In this document: piece by piece, positions 1-4,868 of the stretch
How positions within the stretch are numbered: the stretch's first letter is position 1
Layout of the letters: each line of letters opens with the position of its first letter
Made by a program: the position numbers and the translations under genes
Assembly (NCBI GenBank): GCA_027353565.1
Contig: DAIEHO010000225.1
Coordinates: 1 to 5,690, forward strand
Direction of reading: 5' to 3'
Length of the DNA stretch: 5,690 nucleotides
From: Propionibacteriaceae bacterium
GTDB lineage: Bacteria > Actinomycetota > Actinomycetes > Propionibacteriales > Propionibacteriaceae
Notes under the pieces: model-generated
Told to the model about the DNA's origin: nothing
Seen by the model: only the letters and a program-made list of their open reading frames with translations
Databases searched by the model: none

Positions 1-360
1 TGCCAGCTCGTCATCATCGACAAGATCCCGTTCCCGCGGCCCGACGAGCCGCTCATGGTGGCCAGGCAGGACGCGGTGACGGCGTCGGGCGGCAACGGGT
101 TCATGCAGGTCGCAGCCACCCATGCCGGGCTGCTCCTCGCGCAGGGCAGTGGCAGGCTCGTACGGCGCCTCACGGACCGCGGCGTGGTCGCGATCCTCGA
201 CCCGCGGCTGATGACAGCCCGGTACGGGTCGTTCCTGCGCGCCTCGATCCCACCGTTCTGGTCGACCACGAACCACGAGCTGGCCGTGTCGGCCTTACGT
301 CGGCTCAGCGGGCGCGAGGCATCGGATCCCGGATCCGATCCTGGGGCAGCGGGGGAGTAG
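1..360 (+). CDS. dinG: DinG-family ATP-dependent DNA helicase, C-terminal fragment
   Basis: Only the last 119 residues are in the window; the 5' end lies beyond the left edge. The frame is open from base 1 to TAG at 358-360. Near the start is a stretch reading IDKIPFPRPDEPL, typical of the region before the last helicase motifs in DinG/XPD-type enzymes. Motif VI, QGSGRLVRR, falls at visible residues 48-56 and supplies the arginines that contact ATP. It is followed by DRGVVAILDPRL, also characteristic of this family (COG1199). Such proteins are cytoplasmic superfamily 2 helicases, usually 5'-3' and often with an Fe-S cluster, that unwind forked or damaged DNA. The N-terminal Walker motifs and any Fe-S cysteines cannot be seen. 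The last ~15 residues (Asp-Pro-Gly repeats) are low-complexity and look dispensable. The family call is firm; the dinG symbol is by family and could equally be a yoaA-like paralogue. Confidence 0.88.
   Translation, partial: CQLVIIDKIPFPRPDEPLMVARQDAVTASGGNGFMQVAATHAGLLLAQGSGRLVRRLTDRGVVAILDPRLMTARYGSFLRASIPPFWSTTNHELAVSALRRLSGREASDPGSDPGAAGE
321..339. repeat. 19-bp palindrome at the 3' end of the helicase gene
   Basis: ATCGGATCC and GGATCCGAT form a perfect 9-bp inverted repeat around a single central C (base 330). It encodes part of the Asp-Pro-Gly tail of the helicase. As RNA it could fold as a 7-bp stem with a 5-base loop just before the stop codon. A role in 3'-end stability or protein binding is possible but unsupported; it may simply reflect the repeated GGATCC of a low-complexity tail. 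Confidence 0.5.
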
Positions 361-413
361 CCGACCTCGGCCAGGGGTACAGGTCCCACGCGAACCGACA
401 TGAGGAGACGGCT

Positions 414-683
414 GTGCCGAAGCGAACCCCCGGGCCCTCCGTGAAGAACCCGGAGATGTACGAGGCCCTCCGTGACGAGGGCAACAGCAAGGAGAAGTCG
501 GCGCGCATCGCGAACGCCGCAGCGAAGACGTCGCGAACCGCCGTCGGCCGGAAGGGCGCCACGTCGAAGGACTACGACGAGCGTTCGAGGAGCGAGCTGA
601 TGTCCCGGGCGAAGGAGATCGGGATCCGTGGTCGGTCGACGATGACGAGGGCGGAGCTCGTCGAGGCGCTCAGGAACCACTGA
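414..683 (+). CDS. Small basic protein, DUF7218 / Rho-N (SAP-like) type
   Basis: The protein has 89 residues. The GTG start at 414 is supported by GAGGAG at 402-407, six bases upstream. The N-terminal half (residues ~8-37) contains VKNPEMYEALRDEGNSKEKS followed by ARIANAAA, which I recognise as the signature of small actinobacterial proteins now grouped as DUF7218. The C-terminal segment (~58-88) has the pattern RSELMSRAKEIGIRGRSTMT followed by RAELVEALRN. This matches the short helical Rho termination factor N-terminal / SAP-like fold, which commonly binds nucleic acid. The protein is Lys/Arg-rich, with no membrane segment or signal peptide, so a cytoplasmic, nucleic-acid-associated role is plausible but unproven. 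The helicase gene ends 53 bases upstream and the oxidoreductase gene begins one base after this stop. Family recognition is from memory of the motif, not from a search. Confidence 0.87.
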   Translation: MPKRTPGPSVKNPEMYEALRDEGNSKEKSARIANAAAKTSRTAVGRKGATSKDYDERSRSELMSRAKEIGIRGRSTMTRAELVEALRNH

Positions 684-684
684 G

Positions 685-2256
685 GTGCCCTTCGACGCGA
701 TCGTGATCGGCTCCGGACCCAACGGTCTGGTCGCTGCCAACGCGATGGCTGATGCAGGCTGGGATGTGGTGGTGCTCGAAGCGGAGGCTGAGATCGGCGG
801 AGCGGTCAAGAGCACCGAGGATCTCGCAGAGGGCTTCACGACCGACCTGTACAGCGCCTTCTACCCGCTGGCCGCAGCCAGTCCGGTGATCCGGGGTCTC
901 GGCCTCGAGTCCTTCGGCCTGGAATGGGTGCACGCCCCGGCCGTTCTCGCGCACCAGTGTGACGATGGGTCGGCTGTGGTTCTCCACCGGGACGTCGAGG
1001 AGACCGCCGCGGGACTGGACCGGTGGGCTCCGGGCGACGGCGATGCCTGGGTGAGGATGTTCCGCGACTGGCAGAAGATACGGGAGCCCCTCCTCGCCGC
1101 GCTCTTCACCCCCTTCCCTCCGGTGCTCGCCGGCGCGCGCATGCTGCGGGTGCTGCGGGCCGCAGGGGCGATGCGCCTGGCGCGCATGGTGGCGATGCCC
1201 GTCCGGACGTTCGCGGAGCAGGCCTTCGGCGGCGACGGTGCGCGGCTGCTCCTCACCGGCAATGCGCTGCACGCCGATCTGTCCCCGATCACTGCCGGCA
1301 GTGCCGTGTACGGCTGGCTCTTCACGATGCTCGCGCAGGATGTGGGCTTCCCGGTTCCGCTCGGCGGAGCCGGCCGCGTGACCCGAGCGATGTGTGCACG
1401 AGCGCAGGCAAGGGGGGTCGAGGTGAGGACCGACGCCCGAGTCACGAAGGTCCTGGTGCGCTCCGGGCGTGCCTTCGGGGTCGAGCTGCAGGACGGCTCC
1501 ACCATCGAGGCACGGAAGGCGGTCCTTGCCGACGTCAGTGCCCCCGACCTGTACGAGCGGCTGCTCGCCGGGGTGCCGCTACCTCGGCGACTCGAGAGGG
1601 ACCTTCTGACCTTCGAATGGGACAGCTCCACGGTGAAGCTCAACTGGGCTCTCGACCGACCCGCGCCATGGCTCGACGGAGGATCTCGTGGTGCGGGGAC
1701 GGTACACCTGGGCGCCGACCTCGACGAGCTCGTGGACTTCGGCACGGATCTCGCCGTCGGGCGCATGCCCGGCAAGCCGTTCATCCTGTTCGGGCAGATG
1801 ACCACGGCGGACCCGACGCGCTCGCCGAAGGGGACGGAGTCTGCGTGGGCGTACACACGCATCCCGCGAGCCCTTTCCCGGGACGAGCAGGCCGTCGCGG
1901 CCCACGTGGCCCGGGTGCAGGAGAGCATCGAGCGAGCGGCGCCGGGTTTCGGCGACTCGGTCCTCACCCGAAGAGTGCAGACGCCGACCGATCTCGAGCT
2001 CGGAGACGCGAACCTGATGGGCGGGGCGGTCGGCGGGGGGACGTCGGCGCTGCACCAGCAGCTCGTCTTCCGTCCGACCCCGGGGCTGGGTCGCCCGGAG
2101 ACCCCGATCGAAGGCCTCTACCTCGCCGGTGCTGCGACGCACCCAGGGGGCGGAGTGCACGGCGCCTGTGGCTGGAACGCCGCGCGGGCCGCGCTTCGCT
2201 CGGGGCCTCTGACGAGGGCCCTGAGACACCGTCTCGAGCGAGCGATCTGGGAGTGA
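685..2256 (+). CDS. FAD-dependent oxidoreductase, phytoene dehydrogenase-related (COG1233)
   Basis: The protein has 523 residues, usual for the group. It opens with a Rossmann dinucleotide-binding segment: GSGPNG at residues 9-14, then an acidic residue closing the second strand (E32, for the ribose of FAD) and the GG of IGGAV at 37-41. The C-terminal FAD-contact motif is GLYLAGAATHPGGGVHGACG (477-496), typical of carotenoid desaturases and their PYROXD2-like relatives. The family catalyses FAD-linked desaturation or oxidation of hydrophobic substrates. No crtB or crtE-type neighbour is visible, so carotenoid synthesis is not supported and the substrate is unknown. The GTG start at 685 is the only sensible one, because the Rossmann motif begins eight codons later. 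AGGA at 672-675 lies inside the end of the preceding gene and the two genes are one base apart, so translational coupling is likely. No frameshift or missing motif is seen. Confidence 0.93.
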   Translation: MPFDAIVIGSGPNGLVAANAMADAGWDVVVLEAEAEIGGAVKSTEDLAEGFTTDLYSAFYPLAAASPVIRGLGLESFGLEWVHAPAVLAHQCDDGSAVVLHRDVEETAAGLDRWAPGDGDAWVRMFRDWQKIREPLLAALFTPFPPVLAGARMLRVLRAAGAMRLARMVAMPVRTFAEQAFGGDGARLLLTGNALHADLSPITAGSAVYGWLFTMLAQDVGFPVPLGGAGRVTRAMCARAQARGVEVRTDARVTKVLVRSGRAFGVELQDGSTIEARKAVLADVSAPDLYERLLAGVPLPRRLERDLLTFEWDSSTVKLNWALDRPAPWLDGGSRGAGTVHLGADLDELVDFGTDLAVGRMPGKPFILFGQMTTADPTRSPKGTESAWAYTRIPRALSRDEQAVAAHVARVQESIERAAPGFGDSVLTRRVQTPTDLELGDANLMGGAVGGGTSALHQQLVFRPTPGLGRPETPIEGLYLAGAATHPGGGVHGACGWNAARAALRSGPLTRALRHRLERAIWE

Positions 2257-2279
2257 GCGCCGGGTCGTCAGGCGCCCGA

Positions 2280-2299
2280 GTGCGGCGGGTCGGCCGCAC
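2280..2299 (+). terminator. GC-rich hairpin after the oxidoreductase gene
   Basis: GTGCGGC (2280-2286) pairs perfectly with GCCGCAC (2293-2299) around a six-base loop, starting 24 bases after the oxidoreductase stop. No T-run follows, as is common for actinobacterial terminators. A weaker 5-bp hairpin (2257-2261 with 2271-2275) begins directly after the stop codon. The position between convergent genes favours a terminator, possibly acting in both directions. Confidence 0.55.
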
Positions 2300-2318
2300 G
2301 CCGACGCCGACCGCGGAC

Positions 2319-2336
2319 CCGACGGCTGATCGTCGG
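2319..2336 (-). terminator. Hairpin downstream of the 64-residue ORF
   Basis: CCGACG (2319-2324) pairs with CGTCGG (2331-2336) around a six-base loop. Seen from the minus strand it lies about 35 bases after the stop of the small gene at 2372-2566. It is short and lacks a T-run, so it is a tentative terminator for the lexA side of this convergent junction. Confidence 0.35.
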
Positions 2337-2371
2337 AGAGGGCTGCGAGGCCTGTTCCTGGCGACGTCCGA

Positions 2372-2566
2372 CTACGGGGCGGTCAGGTCGTGACGAGCCT
2401 GCTCGATGATCTGGCCCAGGACACTGTCCTCCTGGGCCACCAGGTTGACGAGCCGATCGCTGAACCCGGCACCGGGATTGGCCGGATCCGCGTACAGCGG
2501 CGCGTCGTGAATGGCCGCTTCCACTTGGCTGAGCTCGCTGCTCAGATCACGAAGGTTGTCGCTCAT
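2372..2566 (-). CDS. Hypothetical small acidic protein downstream of lexA
   Basis: The protein has 64 residues and I do not recognise it. It runs from ATG at 2566 to TAG at 2374-2372. An in-frame TGA three codons upstream rules out a longer form. It looks genuine: most third codon positions are G or C, and the composition is that of a soluble helical protein rather than a shadow frame. It has 11 acidic residues against three Arg and no Lys, and no membrane segment or Cys. Residues ~3-20 and ~36-62 look amphipathic and helical, separated by a Pro/Gly/Asn-rich linker (~23-34). The nearest purine-rich stretch (GGAAGGGG, 2586-2579) ends 12 bases from the ATG, so the ribosome site is weak. It follows lexA by 80 bases on the same strand and may be co-transcribed by read-through. 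Function unknown. Confidence 0.68.
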   Translation of the reverse strand: MSDNLRDLSSELSQVEAAIHDAPLYADPANPGAGFSDRLVNLVAQEDSVLGQIIEQARHDLTAP

Positions 2567-2602
2567 GGCAGTTCAATACCCCTTCCGGCGGGGTTGGAGA
2601 CG

Positions 2603-2635
2603 GAAAGGGTCGCTCCTTTCGCCGGCGAGCCGGCG
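2603..2635 (-). terminator. Overlapping hairpins between lexA and the 64-residue ORF
   Basis: Just after the lexA stop, read on the minus strand, CGCCGG (2635-2630) and CCGGCG (2625-2620) form a GC stem with a 4-base loop. A 7-bp stem with a 2-base centre is also possible on paper. A second potential stem, GAAAGG/CCTTTC (2620-2615 with 2608-2603), shares base 2620 with the first. Neither is followed by a T-run. The likeliest role is partial termination or 3'-end protection of the lexA message, which would lower expression of the downstream small gene. Confidence 0.45.
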
Positions 2636-2646
2636 CGGCGTCCGGC

Positions 2647-3444
2647 TCAGAGGCGACGAAGGACTGTGACGACCTTTCCGAGGATGCTCGCGTCGTTCCC
2701 GTCGATCGGCTCGTAGGCCGGGTTGTGAGGAAGGAGCCACACCTGGCCGGGTGTGCGCTTGAACGTCTTGACCGTGGCCTCGTCTCCCAGGAGGGCTGCG
2801 ACGATGTCCCCGTTCTCGGCGACCGGCTGGCGGCGCACGACGACGTAGTCGCCGTCGCAGATGGCGGCGTCGATCATCGAGTCGCCACGGACCTCGAGCA
2901 GGAACAGCTCGCCGTCGCCCACCAGCTGGCGCGGAAGGGCGAACACATCCTCGACCTGCTGTTCGGCGAGTATCGGGCCGCCGGCCGCGATCCGGCCCAG
3001 AACGGGGACGTGGACGGGCTTGGGCAACGAGTCGTTGACGTCTGTCGGGTCGGCGTACGGGTCAGCCGACCGCGGCCGCGAGCTCGGTCCCTCGGGGAGC
3101 CGGACGTCGAGGGCCCGAGGACGGTTCGGGTCGCGTCGGATGTATCCCTTTGCCTCGAGCTGGTGGAGCTGGTGGGCCACGCTGGATGGGCTCGACAGGC
3201 CAGCCATCTTGGCCACCTCACGCATGCTCGGCGGGTAGCCCTTGTCCTCGACGGAGCGCTTGATGACCTCCAGCAGGAGCCGTTGCCGCATGGTCAACCC
3301 GTCCGCGTCGACCGCCCCCTCGGTGGGCATCGTCACCAGCTTCGAGCGTCGGACGACATCGGCGATGTCGGCGTTCGACGGGCGGCCGCGCTTCACCTCG
3401 GGTGCGCGGCGGCGGTTGCTGGGGGGTGTGGTCTCGTCAGCCAT
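2647..3444 (-). CDS. lexA: LexA, SOS-response repressor and self-cleaving peptidase
   Basis: The protein has 265 residues. LexA binds SOS boxes as a dimer and represses damage-inducible genes; RecA filaments trigger its self-cleavage. The N-terminal winged helix-turn-helix spans ~51-113, from [20 protein letters not shown] through the recognition-helix region [20 protein letters not shown]. An acidic linker (~115-142) follows, then the S24 peptidase domain. All catalytic features are present: the Ala-Gly scissile bond at 154-155 (in GRIAAGG), the nucleophile Ser189 in GDSM, and the general base Lys226 in EATVKTF. About 50 residues precede the DNA-binding domain, a basic N-terminal extension. 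The ATG at 3444 is preferred because the promoter and SOS box lie immediately upstream, although the frame stays open much further. An internal ATG at 3330 (Met39) is a less likely alternative. An SOS box overlapping its own -35 shows autoregulation. Confidence 0.98.
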   Translation of the reverse strand: MADETTPPSNRRRAPEVKRGRPSNADIADVVRRSKLVTMPTEGAVDADGLTMRQRLLLEVIKRSVEDKGYPPSMREVAKMAGLSSPSSVAHQLHQLEAKGYIRRDPNRPRALDVRLPEGPSSRPRSADPYADPTDVNDSLPKPVHVPVLGRIAAGGPILAEQQVEDVFALPRQLVGDGELFLLEVRGDSMIDAAICDGDYVVVRRQPVAENGDIVAALLGDEATVKTFKRTPGQVWLLPHNPAYEPIDGNDASILGKVVTVLRRL

Positions 3445-3450
3445 GCTGTG

Positions 3451-3479
3451 AAGATACGGCGTTCGATTACGGGAATCAA
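3451..3479 (-). promoter_or_regulatory. lexA promoter, probably giving a leaderless mRNA
   Basis: On the minus strand TTGATT (3479-3474) is the -35 and TATCTT (3456-3451) the -10, with a 17-base spacer. Each matches the sigma-70-type consensus at four of six positions. The -10 ends six bases before the lexA ATG, so transcription should start at or next to the A of the start codon. No Shine-Dalgarno sequence is seen there. Together these point to leaderless translation, which is common in actinobacteria. The start site itself is inferred. Confidence 0.62.
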
Positions 3480-3490
3480 ACACCTGTACG
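3477..3490 (-). promoter_or_regulatory. LexA operator (SOS box) of lexA
   Basis: Read on the minus strand the site is CGTACAGGTGTTTG. It fits the actinobacterial/Gram-positive consensus CGAACRNRYGTTYG at 13 of 14 positions, with one mismatch (T for A at position 3). It overlaps the -35 hexamer by three bases, so bound LexA would block RNA polymerase. This is the expected negative autoregulation. A further lone half-site, TCGAAC, lies in the spacer (3466-3461) without a matching partner. Confidence 0.85.
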
Positions 3491-3521
3491 AGCGTGTCGC
3501 CCGTGAGTGGCGCGCGGGGGT

Positions 3522-4232
3522 TCAGCTCGCGGCGGCGGCCGTGGGTTGGAGCGTGGCAGCGCTCGGGGTCGACGAGGGGGTCGGGGTAACGCCGGCGCTG
3601 GGCGCCTTGATCGGGTCGGCGGTCGGCATCGCGGTGCCGGAGGGGGTCGACGTGGGGCTCGGTGACGCCGACCGCGCCGGCGTGGTCCCGATGGCGGCCG
3701 ACGGGGGCGGGCTGGCCGGGCGGGCGGAGGCTCGGTGCAGGGCTGTCGTCGGAGCGACCACCCGGGTGGCCGCCTCCTGGAGCTGGCCGGAACCGGGGGA
3801 GAGGGAACGTCCCAGGCCGAGCTGTACGGCGAGCAGGCCCACGATGCCCAGTGCGAAGCCTGCACCGACCATGGCGCTCCGGCGAAGCCACGTGCGCCAT
3901 GGGGATGATCCCGTGGTGATGGCGGGTGCCTGGGCGCCGCCACCACCGCGGCGACGAGCCAGTCCGACCACGGCCGCTCCACTGCGATGCGCGGAGTGCT
4001 TGATCGCCGAACCCGCGATCGTGGCGATGATGCTTCCCACAGCGGCCCCTGCGACCGTGCCGCTCAGTCCGAGACGACCTCCGATGACAGCGGCCACCGC
4101 GGCTGCCCCGGCACCGGCCATGAGGCTCACGGGGTGGAGCGGGGACTGGGGCCGTGTGTGTGAAGGTCCCTCGAACGACCCGGTGACCGAGTCACGCGGG
4201 TCGGGGATCGGGTCACCGGTAGGCATCGGCAT
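3522..4232 (-). CDS. Gly/Ala-rich membrane protein with Pro/Ser/Thr/Ala-rich tail, function unknown
   Basis: The protein has 236 residues and matches no family I recognise. After a hydrophilic N-terminus (1-35), residues ~36-77 are strongly Gly/Ala/Val/Ile-rich with small residues at regular spacing (glycine-zipper-like), giving one or two possible membrane spans. A basic, Gly-rich loop follows (92-118, containing RRRGGGG and WRTWLRR). A clear membrane helix spans ~120-141. The rest (~143-236) is Pro/Thr/Ser/Ala-rich, resembling an extracytoplasmic, possibly glycosylated, wall-spanning tail. An in-frame TGA directly precedes ATG 4232, which fixes the upstream limit. AGGAG (4248-4244) lies 12 bases before it, somewhat far, and no clear promoter is visible. 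No signal-peptidase, LPXTG or enzymatic motif is seen. It ends 77 bases before lexA on the same strand, but lexA has its own promoter. Confidence 0.78.
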   Translation of the reverse strand: MPMPTGDPIPDPRDSVTGSFEGPSHTRPQSPLHPVSLMAGAGAAAVAAVIGGRLGLSGTVAGAAVGSIIATIAGSAIKHSAHRSGAAVVGLARRRGGGGAQAPAITTGSSPWRTWLRRSAMVGAGFALGIVGLLAVQLGLGRSLSPGSGQLQEAATRVVAPTTALHRASARPASPPPSAAIGTTPARSASPSPTSTPSGTAMPTADPIKAPSAGVTPTPSSTPSAATLQPTAAAAS

Positions 4233-4396
4233 TCAGCACACACGCTCCTGTAAGGGGGGCTCGCGGGGCACGGATCGGTGCGCCGTCCCCTCCACCGTGC
4301 CACCCGTGAGGCTGTCGGACAACCTCGAGGGTCACCTGTGCGAAAACTGTCAGAGCCTCCGTGTGTAGTGGTCACAGGAGCCGCGACACGCCGAAA

Positions 4397-4410
4397 AGGA
4401 CAGATGTTTG
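4397..4410 (+). promoter_or_regulatory. Degenerate SOS box overlapping the -35 of the small SOS gene
   Basis: AGGACAGATGTTTG fits CGAACRNRYGTTYG at 12 of 14 positions; the mismatches are in the left half, at positions 1 and 3. Its last three bases are the first three of the -35 hexamer, exactly as in the lexA promoter. The segment 4400-4414 agrees with the minus-strand lexA operator/-35 segment (3487-3473) at 14 of 15 bases. It is probably a weaker second LexA site, or the remnant of a duplicated one. Confidence 0.5.
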
Positions 4411-4436
4411 ATTCGGTCCGGCGGATGACATAGAAC
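4408..4436 (+). promoter_or_regulatory. Promoter of the small SOS-controlled gene
   Basis: TTGATT (4408-4413) and TAGAAC (4431-4436) are separated by 17 bases, the same -35 hexamer and spacer length as at lexA. Transcription should start near 4443, inside the strong SOS box, leaving a leader of about 29 bases that contains AAAGGA at 4460-4465. The -10 is imperfect (four of six), which would suit a tightly repressed, induced promoter. Confidence 0.58.
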
Positions 4437-4440
4437 TGTT

Positions 4441-4456
4441 TCGAACACATGTTCGA
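4441..4456 (+). promoter_or_regulatory. Perfect SOS box (LexA operator) upstream of the small membrane-protein gene
   Basis: TCGAACACATGTTCGA has perfect 7-base inverted arms (TCGAACA/TGTTCGA) around CA, and fits CGAACRNRYGTTYG at every position. It sits at the expected transcription start, five bases after the -10 and 15 bases before the start codon at 4472. LexA bound here should repress the plus-strand gene strongly. It is the best SOS box in the window and lies 45 bp, centre to centre, from the degenerate box at 4397-4410. Confidence 0.93.
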
Positions 4457-4471
4457 CCGAAAGGACCACCG

Positions 4472-4759
4472 ATGAGCACCGTGACGATGAGCCGAGTGAC
4501 CGTGGCCCCATCCCCAGTGACCGTGCGCCCCGCAGCGGGCCGCCTGCCGAGCGGCCCGAACGCAGGGCGGCCTTCCGCATCGGTACGCCACGTGGTGGCG
4601 CCGCGTCCGAGGGCATGCCTGGTTGCGGTGGACCAGCCGTCGTGGCAGCTGACGCGCCGCGGGCTCATCGTCGTGATGGCCCTGCTGGCGTCCGTCATGG
4701 CCAGCGCCGTCGTGACGTGCGTGATGGCGTTCTTGTCCGTGAGCAACTCTCCGCTCTGA
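4472..4759 (+). CDS. SOS-induced single-pass membrane protein, probable cell-division inhibitor lacking LysM
   Basis: The protein has 95 residues, with ATG at 4472 preceded by AAAGGA (4460-4465) at six bases. Residues ~1-62 are a basic, Pro/Ala/Val-rich cytoplasmic segment. QLTRRG (59-64) then leads into one membrane helix (~65-90), and only SNSPL follows, giving an N-in, C-out layout. This layout, the LTRRG junction, the perfect SOS box and the place beside lexA recall the actinobacterial SOS division inhibitors (mycobacterial Rv2719c/ChiZ, corynebacterial DivS). Those normally carry an outside region, often a LysM domain, that is absent here. In form it is closer to LysM-less SOS peptides such as staphylococcal SosA or Caulobacter SidA. 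Only 40 bases separate its stop from a strong terminator, so no lost domain is hidden downstream. Delaying division during DNA damage is inferred from context; homology is not demonstrated. Confidence 0.82.
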   Translation: MSTVTMSRVTVAPSPVTVRPAAGRLPSGPNAGRPSASVRHVVAPRPRACLVAVDQPSWQLTRRGLIVVMALLASVMASAVVTCVMAFLSVSNSPL

Positions 4760-4799
4760 CCCGCTCACTCCGAGGGCCCAGCGTCCTTTCCTGACGACG

Positions 4800-4839
4800 A
4801 CGAAGGCGCCGCCCCTGTGGGCGGCGCCTTCGTGTGTTT
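4800..4839 (+). terminator. Strong intrinsic terminator of the SOS gene
   Basis: A perfect 15-bp inverted repeat (4800-4814 with 4819-4833) encloses the tetraloop CTGT. It is followed by GTGTTT, a short T-rich tail on the plus strand. It begins 40 bases after the stop of the gene at 4472-4759 and lies between convergent genes. On the minus strand the stem is equally stable but no T-run follows, so it may also stop RDD-gene transcription, less efficiently. Confidence 0.93.
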
Positions 4840-4868
4840 CAGCGATCGATGTGCTGATCCAGAGGACC

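Noticed and set aside
861..1967. 368-residue minus-strand frame opposite the oxidoreductase gene
   Set aside because: Ser/Arg/Pro-rich antisense shadow; the plus-strand FAD motifs are decisive.
1023..2393. 456-residue plus-strand frame inside the oxidoreductase gene
   Set aside because: It is a shadow of the 685-2256 gene, Arg/Gly/Ala/Pro-rich with no recognisable motif and no ribosome site tied to it.
3445..3900. Longer lexA start giving 417 residues
   Set aside because: The extension crosses lexA's own -10, -35 and SOS box and overlaps the neighbouring gene in another frame. The extra residues have no LexA similarity.
2725..4368. 547-residue open frame on the plus strand, antisense to lexA and the membrane-protein gene
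   Set aside because: It covers the certain lexA gene on the opposite strand. Its translation is compositionally odd with no domain, and long stop-free antisense frames are common in GC-rich coding DNA.
4397..4460. Minus-strand promoter making the SOS operators bidirectional for the 3522-4232 gene
   Set aside because: The best minus-strand -10-like hexamer (TATGTC) has only a three-of-six -35 at proper spacing, too weak to call.
4127..4768. Minus-strand frames opposite the SOS gene and its promoter
   Set aside because: They would run through the SOS box, promoter and plus-strand gene. The plus gene has a ribosome site, a membrane helix and a terminator; the minus frames show only His/Arg-rich shadow sequence.
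4760..4799. A lost LysM domain rescued by frameshift after the SOS gene
   Set aside because: Only 40 bases lie between the stop and the terminator hairpin, and the convergent RDD gene follows. There is no room for a LysM domain in any frame.
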